From Branchinecta lynchi (taxonomy: Eukaryota; Arthropoda; Branchiopoda; Anostraca; Branchinectidae): a stretch of DNA of 64,000 nucleotides. The notes beneath the pieces are model-generated. The model worked only from the letters and a program-made list of their open reading frames with translations, made no database searches and was not told where the DNA came from. Below, one piece after another: positions 30,290-44,800 of this stretch (the first letter of the stretch is position 1; each line of letters begins with the position of its first letter). The translations under genes were made by a program, and so were the position numbers. The stretch covers positions 30,646,533-30,710,532 of the forward strand of contig JAKZAP010000001.1 of NCBI GenBank assembly GCA_023053575.1. Reading direction: 5' to 3'.

Positions 30290-30965
30290 GGAGCTCATAG
30301 CTCCTGAACCAGTGCAAGTATCAAGTTCAAACTTGGTACACTTGTGGGTGTTGGGGTCTAGTTGTGCTTTTTAGGGGGTCCCACACCCCACACCAATCCG
30401 GTTTAGGGGCAAATGGGTCCAGATTGCCAAGTAAATAAGGTTCATAACTTGACCAGAACTGGACATAGGACGATGAAATTCCTTGTATATGTACATCCTA
30501 GGGCTGGGAAATTGCTTATAAAGTTGCACCTCCCCCACTCACCTCGTTCATGGTCAACTGGGCCCAGATTGCCCAGGAGTAAAGTTCGTTACGCGTGACA
30601 GGAATCAACAGGTATCAATTTGAAATTTGGTACGTTTGTGGGCATTGGGGTCTATTTTTACTTTTTACTGGTCCCAAACCCCACCCCCACTTGGTTCAGG
30701 GGCAATTGGGCCCAGATTTCCCATTTTTGTTAATGTTTTAACTTGGAAATAACTTGAAATAAGGCGATGAAATTACTTTGTGCTTTCAGATCCTAGGGGT
30801 TGGCGATATATACCCTCCCCGTTCATGGGGAACAAGATGTGTAAATACACGTTTTGATGGGTCCCGACCCCCCCCCCCCCACCCTCATGTTCATGGGCAG
30901 CTGGGCCCAGATTTCCCATGAGTTAAGTTCGTCTATGACAGTTCTCAAGTTCAACTCCTGTATAT
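30290..30965. repeat. Third tandem-repeat family (TR3)
   Basis: Phrases GGGTCTA, CACCCCA, GGGCCCAGATTTCCCA and ATAGGACGATGAAATT recur with drift at intervals of about 130-290 bases. AGGACGATGAAA is also the reverse complement of a hallmark word of SR1. No coding potential. Confidence 0.6.
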
Positions 30966-31156
30966 TTGGGGAGATATATCTATGGATGAGGAGTTTGGTG
31001 CAACAGTAACAAATAAGACGACGTGTCGTACTTTAATCCTTAATGAACAGTTGGAAACTGAACTGTTTTATCATATGATCGATGATATGACATTCTTAAT
31101 GAACTGTGACAAAGGGGGTATTAGGCTGTTACTATTTGGTTTACTGCACTTGTTAT

Positions 31157-31468
31157 CAGAGGCGTTACTAGCCAAAATGTCTGGGGGGGGGGGGGACAAG
31201 GCATTTACCGACTGGCTGGTAATTTTTACCGACTGTTTCTGCAGAAAAAGACTGTTTTCCAAGAAAAAAAAAACAGTTTAGAAAAAATAGGCTATTTTTC
31301 AGAAAAACCGACTGTTTTGACAAAAAATCGACAGATTTTCAGAAAAACCGACTGTTCTCATGAACAAAATTACCTCTTTTAACGAAAGCAGTTATTTTTT
31401 ACCGACTGGTCGACAACATCGTGGGGGGGGCGTCCCCCCCCCCCCCTCTCCCAGTCGTGACGCCCCTG
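31157..31468. mobile_element. hAT-like MITE with near-perfect 8-bp target duplication
   Basis: Flanked by CTTGTTAT (31149-31156) and CTTCTTAT (31469-31476), one mismatch. Termini CAGAGGCGTTACTAG and the inverse of GTCGTGACGCCCCTG. The interior has several ACCGACTGTTTT units and G-runs. Confidence 0.7.
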
Positions 31469-31679
31469 CTTCTTATTACCTTGCTCATGGAAAAGAGGGT
31501 TAAAGGGTCGGACTGGCTCAAGCTGTTCGTGCAAGATCTGTCAACATTTCTTTGGATTTATACTTGCTGCTTGTTTACATTTAAAGCTTTTAAAGTGGGA
31601 TGATTACAAATTAGTTTATTTCAATACTTCTGGGGATGTGAAATATCCTGGTTCTAAAGCTGTTTGTACACAAAAAGTG

Positions 31680-32300
31680 ATAAGTATTTTACTTTCACAC
31701 TCCATGTCTGAGCGCTTGCACACTTCATATTTGACGGTGGAAAACGGCATTTTGTCATAAAAACAATGCATTTTCCCAAGAATTTCAGTTTTCTAACATC
31801 GCTATTTAAGACCATTTGTGGCTCGATAGCCACAAAAGTGCTAATGCAGAACTTTCGCTCATTCTTCATCATGGGGAACTTCAGGATTTTCGCGATCTGG
31901 CCGGTTCTTCTGGAGTGGATCTACTAAGACCCACGTCGTCTACCTTACCTGGCCAAAATTACCGTAAAAAGAAAAGTAGAGTACCTACATACTTGAACAT
32001 CTCGAGGTTTGAAGTCCTAAAGTAGGTAAGAAGCTCAAAAAATTTCAAGGTCGTGCTGAATTTCCCTGATTTTTGTCGAATTTTTTATTGCCTTTTTCGA
32101 CCATCAATAATGGAATATTTGCCCAAAAACTTGTCCGTCCGAACAAATTTTTTTTCGCTGAAAAAAATATGGGAAGGTTCTGGACCTTGTTAGATCATTC
32201 TGAGAAATTTTCGTCAAAATCTGAGAGATCGAAATTTTTTGCCTGGCTTTATTTCGCTGGAATGACCCAATGTAGAGTGTCATGTGCTGGCTGATGATTT
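31680..32300 (-). repeat. Repeat E, uninterrupted copy
   Basis: Reverse complement aligns with 27180-27536 followed directly by 28562-28830, with only about 11 bases (TCTACTTTTCT region) where the other copy holds a 1-kb SR2 unit. No coding frame is shared, so the repeat is non-coding. Confidence 0.7.
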
Positions 32301-32828
32301 TTGGCAGAGCCGACCAAATTGCGAAATGTGTGACGCTTGCGTCTTTAACTTGGAAACGCTCCGTTAGCATGTGGCTGTGGTACAACTTGTGGTATTACTA
32401 ATCAACGTGTGAGTCTATTTTACAATTCCGTGGACAAGTCCGAATCATGAGACACGTGAGGACTTACAGACGCTAGTAGGCTGCGCTTGGAAGCACTGAA
32501 CTAGAATGTGGCGAATTGGTCCACGAAAGGACGACTGACAAAACATGAGAAGCTCCGTTAGATCCAGGAAGTGAAAATGCCAACGAAGCGAAATGCAGCT
32601 CGAGATTATTCCAAAAAGCCACAGGTCTGCGTAATATAAGAATGTGCAAAAAGAATAGACGGCTTAGGCCTCCACCTTATCTCTCAATAGGAAAAGAACT
32701 TGGGCGAAATCAACCTTATCTTGATCGCAGTCCAAAACACTGTGACGCAAAGAGTCATTCTTATCAAAGACAGTTGCAGTAAGTTAGTTGGTCTGAAAGA
32801 AATGGAGTAAATAGAAAACAAGCTAAAC
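32301..32828. other. Upstream region of gene C
   Basis: No TATA box at a usable distance and no repeat recognised. Probably holds the promoter and 5' UTR of gene C. Confidence 0.35.
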
Positions 32829-35800
32829 ATGCCAAGGAATTTGAGTGATCATCCAAGTCAGGACAATGCTGGATCTGGTGGACAGTCTGACCCTTCGCCA
32901 GCAGTGCCAACGAGGAATGGGGAACGAAGACATGGTCGTTCCAGACGCGGTGGCCGAGCTCGTAGATATAAAACTTCATGCACGTCTATGCGTCAATTTT
33001 CGGCTATGCAGATTGTGATAGGGCTGTGTGCGATTTTTCTTCAGGTTAGTCCATTATTTTGTCCTTAAAGTTTAACTGAAAAGAGCTAGTTACTCATCAC
33101 TTATTTACTTCAAGAAGCTTGAAGACTCGATGAAAATGCGTTATTTCGTTGCTCTACTATTCGCGAATAATCCGTTTTATTAAGTGGAATTTCCTTGTCG
33201 GAATTTTGGTACCTCTATGAGCTTTTACCTGTGTTGTATACTTCAGGAAAATGATTTAAGAAAAATAAATGGTCACGCAGTGAGCTACCTTCCGCCAGCT
33301 GATCACTGGCTACTGAGAAGCCGCGTTTGTATTGAGATTCAAATTTTCTGCGTCATAGTAAAATTTTGCGCTGTGAGGACGGCCGGAGGTATTCAGAAGG
33401 TCATACTGGAGCAAACAGAGAGAAAAAAAATCCATTAACACAATCCAAATGACGCAGTGTGTTCAGTTAAATGATACACAAATAAGTTGGCCTTTCATTT
33501 TAACTTTCATACGGTCTCAAAATACGCTGTTTTTACTTGAAACCAAATCTGCTCTTCGTTTCATTATTCGTGCAAGCTTTTTCTTCAACTACAGTATCAT
33601 AAACAATGACACAAGAAAAATAAATACCTTTTATTTTCTGGACAGTTCATATGAACTACTTGCTAGCTTCGCATCGTCATACGGTTTAAGAACTACTAAA
33701 CATGTATAATAGCAGCATATAAAATATTTCTTCTGGTTTCAGTCTGGCTTGAATCATTAGCGAACAATTAGAGATTACACAACCTTAGGATTTCTAGGAT
33801 ATCTTCTTTCATCTTTCTTGTTCGAAATTAGTTTGCTATTCAGGATTGGAATATTTGGGCCTGAAATTTAGTCCGATCGTTACCACAAAAGATTTTTTTT
33901 TTTTTCAAGTAAAAGCGGAAGACCTGAGTAAGATTAAAAAGTCCAGATTTTGATATAAGAACACAGCCTCACTGGGAGCTATATTTCCACCTTGAAGTTG
34001 AGCTGGCTCCAAACACAGGCTATCGTACATTAAAGACGATTAAATATTAAAAGGGTCAGGGACAAGGGATAAGCGGATTTGTAAATTTTGTAAAGTTGAG
34101 GTGGGATCTGGACCACATTCTTTACAAGTGCCAGGAGTTATCTGTCCCGCGTGAGAGGTTTTTGAATGGTATAATTATGTCAGTAAAGGAGCTACTCAGT
34201 AGCACAAACCCTAGAAGTATATGCAGGGTTGGTGCATTTATGGACCATTTAAATAACTCTTTCCGGTGGCTACACGGACTTGCATGGAACTGTAGTGCGT
34301 CTGGCATGTTTGTGGGTGAGGGCCTTCCTTCTTTCGGGGAACTTCGGCGTCGGGCTATCTTTTCTCTCCAGACCCGAATTCTTCGCTCTCGAAACCCCAT
34401 GCTCGTGGTTCTTTCGAGTCCCCATATGAGACTGACGTTGCCTGTGTGGTTAGTCTGGAACCGCGAACTTTACACTTGTTGCGTAGAAGGCTCGCAATCT
34501 TAAATGTATTTTGTTGTTGTTTTTATGTGTTGTATGTGTAATGGCTCTAGAAGCCGTAGTCGAAGTTAAATAAATAAAAATAAATAAATAAATAAGTTAA
34601 TTAAAAGTATGTGAGGTTAGTTGGAGATTGAAGGGAGTAGTTTTTATGTTGATTAAAAGTTCGCTCGTATAACGAATGTAAATGTACTGTTTTGTGTTTT
34701 CTGTTCATGGCCCAAAGGCTTAATTAAACATTTATCTATCTATCTATCTATCTAAAGACGAGCTCAAAATCCCTTATTTCTGCATGACACCAGCTGTAAT
34801 CTTCATCTATTCCTTTCAGCAACGGGTCTTTCACTAACCAAGACACGATGCATTCACTCCATTCCTTAGTTGCGTTTTTCGATACCATGGTATCTGATAC
34901 CACGGTCTAAATCGTTTTTGTAGTTACCGTGGTATCTGATACCACGGTCAAAAGGCGTGTTTGCTGTTATCGTGGTAGCTGGCCAGTCACAGTGGCAACT
35001 GATGTTCAGATACCACGATCGGATCATGGTATCGGACAAATTCGTCCCACTTTCATCATTACGAACACAAGAGTCTAGTTTTTTGTCAAATTGGTGGGAA
35101 AGAAGTTATGTCACTCTAGATATCAGTAAATATCAGTAGTTGCGTTTTTGCAGATACCATGGTATCCGATACCATCGGTCTAAAGTCTTTTCGCAGTTAC
35201 CTGGGTATCTGATACCACGGTCAAAAGACTTTTTTGCAATTTCCATGCTACCTGGCCAGTTATTGTGGTATCTGAAAAACTGGTCTCACTTTCATCATCA
35301 CTAACACAAGAGTCTAGTTCTTTGTCAAATTGGTGGGAAAGAATTTATGTCACTCTAGATATCAGTGAATATCAGTAGTTGTGTTTTTGCAGATACCATG
35401 GTATCTGATACCATCGGTCTAAAGTCTTTTCGCAGTTACCGGGGTATCTGATACCACGGTCAAAAGACGTGTTTGCAGTTACAATGGTACCTGGCCAGTT
35501 ATCATGGTATCTAATATTCAGATACCACGATTGGACCATGGTAAAGTGATCGTGGTATCGGAAAAAATCGTCTCACTTTCATCATCACTAACACAAGAGT
35601 CTAGTTTTTTTTTTGTAAAATTGGTGGGAAAGAAGTTATGTCACTCTTAGATATCAAGTTGAGTTTTTGCAGATACACCATGGTATCTGATACCACGGTC
35701 CAAAGTCGCTTTCGTAGTTACCGTGGTATCTGATACCACGGTCAAAAGGCGTTTTTGTTGTCATCGTGGTAGCTGGCCAGTCACCGTCGTAACTGATCGT

Positions 35801-38800
35801 GGTATCGGAAAAATTCGTCTGATTTTGTCAAATTGGTGGGAAAGAAGTTATGTCACTCTAGATATCAGTGACAGGGACGTCCACCACCCCCCTCAAAGAA
35901 AGAAAAAAGCTAAAACGGCGACCACACAAATTTAGCTAAAACGGGCGCTCGCACAGCGCCCAACCACGAAAGTTCAGCTCATCTGGGCGCTCACCCAGAA
36001 AATGTAAATGGGGGGCTGGCAGTGCACCCGGAAAAGTCATTAGGGCTAGTTATTAAGGCGTCGGCTGCTCTGGGTTCTCGAGCGTCTGGAATTGCTTTCT
36101 CAGTCGCATGTTTCGAGAGGCAGACTAGTTCTATTCGTTCAGATACGAAGGTGTTTTTTAATCATATTTTGTCAGAATGAGAAGTATGATGGTCAGATAT
36201 AAACTTCCATGACCGACACATGACAAATCTTCAATTTTGCCGTGCAGCACACAGTTTTAACCTAAGTTTTACCACGATCTGTTGCCTACTAGTATCTCTC
36301 GATTCAAGTAAAAATCAGGCTGATTTTGCTTGTGGCGTACCTTTCCGATAATTTTTTAGTTTCATGTAGAGATCCTTTTTTTTTTTATTAGTAAAGTATT
36401 TAATGATAAGAATTTTTCTCCAGTCCGAGGTCAAAAAATAAATCGGTTTCGTGAGCAATGACAGAAGATTAAATGACGGGTCTGATTAATGCAACACGTC
36501 ATTTGATTTTTATTTCGTGTTTGAACTATTTAGAACAAGTCAACTCCATTTAACAAAAAAAAACTGGATGATCAGTACTTCTTTTTTTGAAAGGCTCGAA
36601 CAAGCACATTATCCAACTTCCAGCTAAATATCTCACATTTTTTTTTAGTCGTCGTGAACAAAGACAGACGGGCAGATCCTACTAAGTGGTCCTTACCTTC
36701 ATTTGGGATCCGAAAAGGCGGTCTGATCATACAGGATTCCACAGATTTGCCTGCGGCGCCTTTCATAGTAGGCTCTATTTACTGGAAAGTCGCGTCATTT
36801 CATTCGAATTTTAGGCTTGAAATTTTTGGGGCTTGGGCCGCATTAAAAGCTATATGAATTTTGTTGCGGGGTAGTAGAGTTTTGCACAAAAAAACGTGGC
36901 CTACTTCAAAAATTTCGCCTGCCGCGCTTATTTTCGTTCTGTCTGATATACAGTTTTGCGGATATAGTGCTGTGTTTTTTGGCTTTTGTTTCTAACTGGT
37001 ATGACTCTTGGACCTTCCGGACATCTGCCAGTCGTATATTTTACGATACTCACCTCCCACGCCCGAGCCCTTCAAACCGCTTCTGAGCTCGGATATACAA
37101 TTAGACTTCTAAATCAGTCTTCAACGCTAGCAGTTATCACGAGTTTCATTATCACATATGAGACGAAAAGTTGAAACGGGCGGCAGGGCGCCAGAAGGCA
37201 CCCTGACCCCCCCCCCCTCGAGTTTTGGCTAGCGACGCCCCTGATCAGTGAATATCAGTAGTTGCACTTTTGCAGATACCATGGTATCTGATACCATCGG
37301 TCTAGTGTGTTTCAGCAGTTACCATGGTACCTGGCCAGTTATCGACCAGTTATCCAGTTAACTGATCTGTGGTATCTGAAAAATGTATCTCACTTTCATC
37401 ATACTAACGCAACAGTCTATTTTTTTGTCAAATTGGTGGGAAAGTATGTTCGATGAAAGTTTCAGCGGTTATCAGTATTTCTTTTTGGACGATTTCTAAA
37501 AGCGCAAATCCAGCAATTGCCGTATTTGCAGAACAACCATACTATCAGATATCACAGTAGCTGCAAAAACGACTAATTGCAGATCCAGTTACCGTGGTAA
37601 CAGATATCTGCAAAAACGCAACTAAAATTCAGAGATCCTACATTTATGTCCCCCAAGGTAACACATTTCAAGCAAGACAGAAAAGTCCGGGTTTAGATAC
37701 GGCATTTAACAGCCCCAGAAAATAAAGAAGACTTTAATAGAAAGTCATTTCTGGGAGGTCCCGCCAGAGTAAAATATTCACCTTGCAACTGCAGTTTAAC
37801 ATGGAATTGTGTATCGTTGCCTACATCACTGTCATACTTTGCAGGTGGGTCTAATGATCAACCAGAGCATCTTATCTGATGGACAACAAGGAATATGGAC
37901 TGGTGCCTTCTTCATCCTCTCTGGTATTGTATCCCTTGTTCTTGGCAGCAAGAAAGTTAATTTCACTGGGTAAGTTTAAAGGGATCGATTACAACCAGTT
38001 CCAACTTTGCAAACTTTAACGGGTTTTGCAGAAACAACAGTAACATGTGAATCCGAGTGTCTCCTCCTTTTTTTGTAAAAAGACCAATCTTAAGCTTTCC
38101 TCATCGTTGAATAACTTTACAGTTTAACAGAAAAGGGCTGAGAAAAGGAAAATCTACTTACCCATCACTTATTCACTTAAATAGGCTTGAAGACCCGATG
38201 AAATGCGTTACTTCGTTGCTACGCTATTCACGAATAATCGATTTTAATATACCGGTAGTGTAATTGGTATATCTATGCGTTTGTATCTATGTTGTATGCT
38301 TGATGAAAAAGGTTTACACAAATTTGTGTTCAGGCACTAAGCAGTCTTCACCAAGATCACCACTGACCACTGAAAAGTCGCGTTTGTGTTGAGATTCAGA
38401 GCGTGTTTCACCCTACTTACCGTAGTTACTACGCGTGGCTTTTTGCGTCAAGGCTGGAACAATTTTTCTATTTTCCAGCAGGATCTCACGCAGGGGCGAA
38501 TCCGACCAATCACGTTACAGAGATGCGTAGTACCTACGCTTACTACGCTCCCGAGCATGGTAAGAAAATAGTAACTATTAGTTACTATCCCGACAAGGTT
38601 GGAACGGTCAGCGTAGTAACTTTTCGTGAGGATGGAATGGAAATAGTAACTATTGTTGGAAGGGTGGAACAAATTCTCCGCGTAGAGCAGATAGTGGAAA
38701 ATAAAAAAAAAGCCCTTAGCTGAATGTGTTCAGTTAAACTTTAAAGCATCGCAAATATGAGCTTTTTCTCCTTCTTTCGGTTCGGTTCATACTGCCACCC

Positions 38801-41800
38801 TCTGAAATTCACTCTTCGTTTCCTATTGTCACACTAAGATAGAGTATGCTATATTTACAGAGTGATGATCATAATGTGTTGTTGCCTCGTTACATTATTT
38901 GTGGCCATGACTCTTGCATCACTTGGTTGGCTGGGTGTAGAGGCTTCACTGGCATGCGAATACTACACAGTTATTTGCAACGAGGTAGGTGAAAATGCTA
39001 TTTGTTGTTAACATCCTCAGTTCAGAAACAGAACACCATAAGTATCCAAAGTTATCTCAAAATATCCAGTTACAACTGGAGATCGCTCTGGGCTGTTTGA
39101 TTCTTAACTCTGTTTTTTTCTGTTGTTTCGATGCAAGCCGAAATAGTAGCTGACTCGGCAGTTGCGCTCTTCTTTTTTTTTTCATATATATTGATGTGTA
39201 CTTGTTGACGTTGGAATCAGTTAGTCGGCAGACGCAGTGAGTAAGATTCTTACTGAGTAAACGATTTGATTTGATTTAGAAGTACATAAAAGGACAGACA
39301 ATTTACTTTTCCATTCCGATTTTAGGTGAGGTTGAACAAATCTAGAGCCAGGCATTAGTATTTGCAGGTTTGTCGCGTGTTATATTGTGATGCAACTAGT
39401 CTAGTGGACAAACTACACTAGGCCCAAGATCAGGGATTTGTATGTGACTAACTGTATGCACATGGCCTGCCAGTCTTTCATACTGTGAAGTATCTTCAGT
39501 ATTACGTAAGCATAACACCTATTGATTGCAGACCTTGCCAACTGCGGCACCTCACCCAACACCATTTACAACAACACAACTTCCAATGGGTTCCCAAGAT
39601 ATGAATGACAGTCCACCTACCAAGACCTTACAAGCACTCTCTGAAGGAAGACTCATACCAGGCTTTGAGCAGTTACTGAGTAAGAACATGCTTCTCAAAC
39701 AAACAGATGAGGACCTGTGCAAGGAGATACTAAAACCAGGATTCTGCGGTAAGCAACTTCATCTGATTTAGCTAAAACTTTAAAGGACACCTGAACAATG
39801 AAACCATACTTGAACACACCATGGAGAATGCATTTACAGACATGGACACGGAGAGCATTCTTCTCCTGAATGTGACGTTTTCAAAATAGGGATGATTGTT
39901 TCCGGAGGTTTGCACATGCAGACTCCAAGACAAAAAGCGCAATTCATTCAAATCGTGTACAGCGCTGGCCGGATCGTATTGGAATTTCTTCTAGATATAC
40001 GTCTGGGCTTATCTGATTAAAAAATATTCCAGAAGAAGCGTTGATTGGAGACATTTGTTAATTTCTAAAATTGCTCGGTACTGAAATAGGACAGATGCAA
40101 AATGGAGCAAAAATCATAGCTTGCCCAAATTAGGCACAATTTCTGGACCACACATCAGCCAGTTAAAGCAATAAATATGGTTCCCTTGTTCGTTTATTCC
40201 ATTCTGATTCCGGTTATTCACCATTTCCTCAGCCAAAAAAATTCTATATTCTGCTAAAGTCAGTCTGGGCTCATGGAATCCTACCCAGTCTAGTACACTA
40301 AGCCCTTTTTTGATAACCATGCTCAAACGTTATGGAAGGCTGGCAGGGGTGAGCATGGTTGTCATTTGTATGTGTACCTAGTGTTCCCTAGAGGGGCGGC
40401 AGTATACAACAATTTCAAGGTCAAACTACTGTGTACTGAATACTACATATGACTAGTACGACTACCATGTTTACCCCTGCCAACATGCCCCAGGGTTTGA
40501 GCATGGGATATAAGAAAGGACTTAGTCTACTAGACTGCTCCTGCCCCACCGAATCACGAACTCTTACAACATTACATTACCATAAAGGACTGACTATGTG
40601 ACAATTACACATGATACGAAAATATCCAATGTTTCGCCTCGTCTGTGATAGAATTTTGAAAAATAAACTGTCATAAAATCACGAACCACCTATTTAAATC
40701 ATAGGTTCATGGTCAAACATGCCTTTATAAGGCGACGTACTGACGACAGCGTCAAATTACACTATGCACCTTTATGAATGCATGTATTCATGACAGTCCA
40801 TCGCCAAACCTCACAAATGCAGCTAAATGAGAATGTTCATGACTTGAATAGTGGACATACTTGCATGTACGAGATGAGCTGGGATTACAAAATATTCTTT
40901 GTGGTCTAGAGCAGCAACAACTGTTTCCACACATCTTCAAGCTACAGCATTATATTCAGGACTAGCCCAGAGGTTTATTAATACACTAAGTGCTAAGCCC
41001 TTTTCTAATAACAAAGCTCAAATGCTGGGTCTCATGCTAGGAGGGGTGAGCATTCAGCATGGACTCATATATATGTGTACCCCTTATTCCCCAGAGGGGT
41101 ACCAGTATACAGTAATTTGGAGAATAAAGGGTACATACAGGGATGGAGTAGGGCTGGCTAAGGTAGGGGCCACATAGAGCGCATTTAGCAGTACTGCATG
41201 TGTTGAGGTTTGTGTTGCTAAAAGACAAACTGCATGGAATTTTTTCCTTTCCATTTTTCTACTGTAATCCATCAAAGATGCTTCCAATTTAAAATACACC
41301 ATTGCATTCAGGACTGAACTATCCATCTAAGAAGACTGTACAAAGAATGTCTAAACTTCATTTTATGCTTATAATTACATAAAAATCAATCTATATAAAA
41401 ACTAATTGGACTTGCCCAGACAAATTTTTTGAGACAAAAGGCATCATTAATCATACCAGTAAATTGTCCATTCTAACACTTGAGCCAGTCATACATAAAT
41501 CCTCAATTTTTGGGCATGGTGCCCCAACGTCTAGGCATGCCTGGATATAAGGGAATGGTGCCCATACGTTGGGGCACCATGCCCTTGAGCACGGGCATGG
41601 TACCCATGTGGAATTTGGTTAAACTGAGACTGGCTAAATACTTGAATAGGGTCTTCTTCCTGTCCTAGATCAAAAGATACCTGAGTTTACTTTCTATCCA
41701 ACATCATTTTCCAATTTTCAAAATGTTAGAGCACTTCTAAGATACAGTTTTGTGGAGGCCACTTCTTTCCTAGTGGGTTTACTCTATCCTTTTCCAGGTA

Positions 41801-44800
41801 GTTGCCACTAGGCTACTCAATCCCTTTCCAGGTTGTTACCGCTAGGTTACTGTATCCTTCTCAGATCTCAGGTAATCATCGTAAGGTAGAATGGATGTGG
41901 TAAGCTTTTAAAATTTCTTCCTTTAGGAATCATATTTCCTTCCCTTCCAAATTCATTTAGATTGTTTGCCTTTTATTTGTATCTCTTTTGAATGTAGTGA
42001 GTTTCGATAGCAATTGTTAAAATAGTCAAACAAAAATCACTCAAAATAAGTACAATAAAAGGCAAACAATCTAAAGGAAATACTTGTTCTAGTGAACAGA
42101 TAAAAGCTTGCCTCATGCATGCTACCTAGCAGCAATTTTCTGAAAAAGGATAGAATAAACCCACTAGAAGAAAAGTGGCCTCCAAAAAACTCTATGTATC
42201 TTGGAAGTGCTCTAACATTTTGAAAACTGGAAAATGAGGTTGGGTAGAAAGTATAATCAGGTATCTTTTGATCTAGGACAGGAAGAAGACCCTATTTAGG
42301 TATGTAGCCAGTCTCAGTTTAACCAAATTTCACAGGGGTACCATGCCCATGCTCCAGGGCATGGTGCCCCAACGTATGGGCACCATGCCCTTATGCCCAG
42401 ACATGCCCATGCATTGGGGCACCATGCCCGAAAACTGAGGATTTGTGCGTGATGACTTGAGCAATTCACACTTTCTCTTATAATCCATTTGCAGCGATCA
42501 CTGATTCAAAAAACTAACCCCCAGGCTCAATAAAAATCACAAAAAGAAACATTATCCACCATCTGTTTGCATTATACTACCAGTCTGTGACTAGGCTATG
42601 TCATGATTTTTCAGAGTTTTTGTACATCACCAAAATTAAAGCTGGGTTTATGATTTAAACATCACTTGCTGGTCTGGTCCCGTAGTGCCAAGCTAAAGTT
42701 GAGTAGAGTCATATTCGAACGACCAAATTTGAGAGATATTTATTTAGTAGCAGACCTAGCCAGGACCCAGGACCAGGCTAGGGCTAGAGGCTAGGCAAAG
42801 CCAAAGACTTGCATCTTCCCAGATGACAAAATCGAGCTTAGACCAAGCAGTACAGAAAACCTTTCACAACTCAAACATATACAGACACACATTTAAATCC
42901 CGTGGTCGCAAAAGAAATGGATACTCTTTCCCGGTCTTACCTTCATTAGTGCCTTATGTTCAAAATTCAAACACACGTGTCAACAAATTTGAACTGAGCG
43001 CTCAAATCTAGCCAGCAGCGTTTTGACTTCTCATGATTTTGTTTTTTCAATCTCATTATTTTTTTTTCCAGTTGCAGGATCTCATGATCTGCTCATGATA
43101 AACTCACGATTTTCAGGATTCATCATCTTTTGTAGCCCTAAATACTAAAATTTATGTATAATACAGATCTACACTTTTTCGTAAAGGTCGTCTGGTACCT
43201 TTCAATCGGGTAGTCGTGAAATTCTTGAATTTTTATTTTAATTCTTTTCACATCAGTACTCCGTAGCTTCTAAACAGTGTTACTCTTGAGCCTACCTGGA
43301 GTACCCCAGTATTAAGCAGGTGTTTCGACGTAAAAATGGTTGTTTTTATTACTGGAAATTCAGAATAGTATCTAGCCTACTTTATTCCAGGATAGCCACT
43401 ACTTTCTTCGGAAAGAGTCAACTTGAGGCAGTATCATGTAACAACTTTCACTAAAAATGTCTCACTCTGTTCCGTGGTTGTAGTGAACCAAGACAGACGG
43501 TCAGACCCATGATATCATATAGGTGATCTTTGCTTCTCTTTGGGATAAAACAAAAAAAAAGAGGATCTGATTACAAATATTTCCAAACACTTTCTGAATA
43601 ATAATATTGAAATAAAAGTATTGTCGTGACGCCCCTGCTCTCTTTCAGTATTTCATAGGCAAGTTAAAATTTGTATAGGACTAGGCTGAAATAAAGTTAG
43701 TGTTATTTATGTTCGTGTCTTTAACTTTGTTTTCTACCGCTCCGCCAGATCAAAGGTTTGATAGGATCCCAAATTAACCTTTGATTTAAACAGTTGGGTC
43801 ATGTCTCGCCGTTCAGTCTTCGTCAGATTCCTTGAATATTTTGTACTGTTAAAATAAAGTTCAAAAATGGATTCAGCATGTCTCCTTGCCCGGATACCGA
43901 ATCTCTAATCAATTTCAGAAACATCTTTGAGCTTCAACCAAATTTCCAGTTTCAGCCGACCAGCAAGAAACCTAAGTTCACATATGGATTCAGCGGACAC
44001 CCTTACCCCTCAATGAATATATTATTAGCTTATAAAACATACATGTTTTTACTGTAAATTCCAAACCCATCCTCTGCCTCTCAAGATAAAAGGACCCATC
44101 TACGAACTTGACCTGTACTTTACCGGTGAATCCTCATTGAACAACATCCTCGCTTGATGTTTCCTCGTTTGAACTTATATATCAACCCCATTTGACCTTC
44201 GATTACGCTACATATCTCCGACGTCATACAGAATAAACACATGAATGGAACCAAGCTCAGAGCTATAATAGTTTGTGAATAAAGGACTGCTAAAGCCGAA
44301 AACTGGTCAACAAACTTTGTGTCCGGTTTTCACCGGATTCCGGGTGAATTACTTGTCCGGCAAGAAAATATCTTTCATATTCGAATCCAGCACGTCTCCT
44401 TACCCCTGAATCAACTATCTCAATAGCTTTCAAAAATATTTTTGTTTGCCCCTTAATTTGAAATCCCCTCCCCACCCCTAAATGTAGGGCTACAGAGCCC
44501 ATCTACGAACTTGACCTTACCCTTGACCCAATGAGTCCTCACATCAAGTTCGTCAAAATATCTCATTCCCGAGAGTTAACAGACGGACATTTTTTGCGAT
44601 GTCAAAGGTATCCCTCCACTTACGTTTTGGGATCCCAAAAAATCGGATCATAAATAAAATACAAATAATATAGAACAATCAATTCAATTCAATTTATTTT
44701 CAAACCATTTACGGACTAGCCTAATTTCCGCTTTTTATGGCCCTCGCCCTTCGGCAAAGTGCCATATAGCGATTGTAATTTCTGTCCGTCAGTCGGTCTG

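Noticed and set aside
34096..34503. 135-residue frame as a host gene
   Set aside because: It has a close relative on the - strand at 7838-8113, a frameshifted zinc knuckle before it and a LINE-type tail after it.
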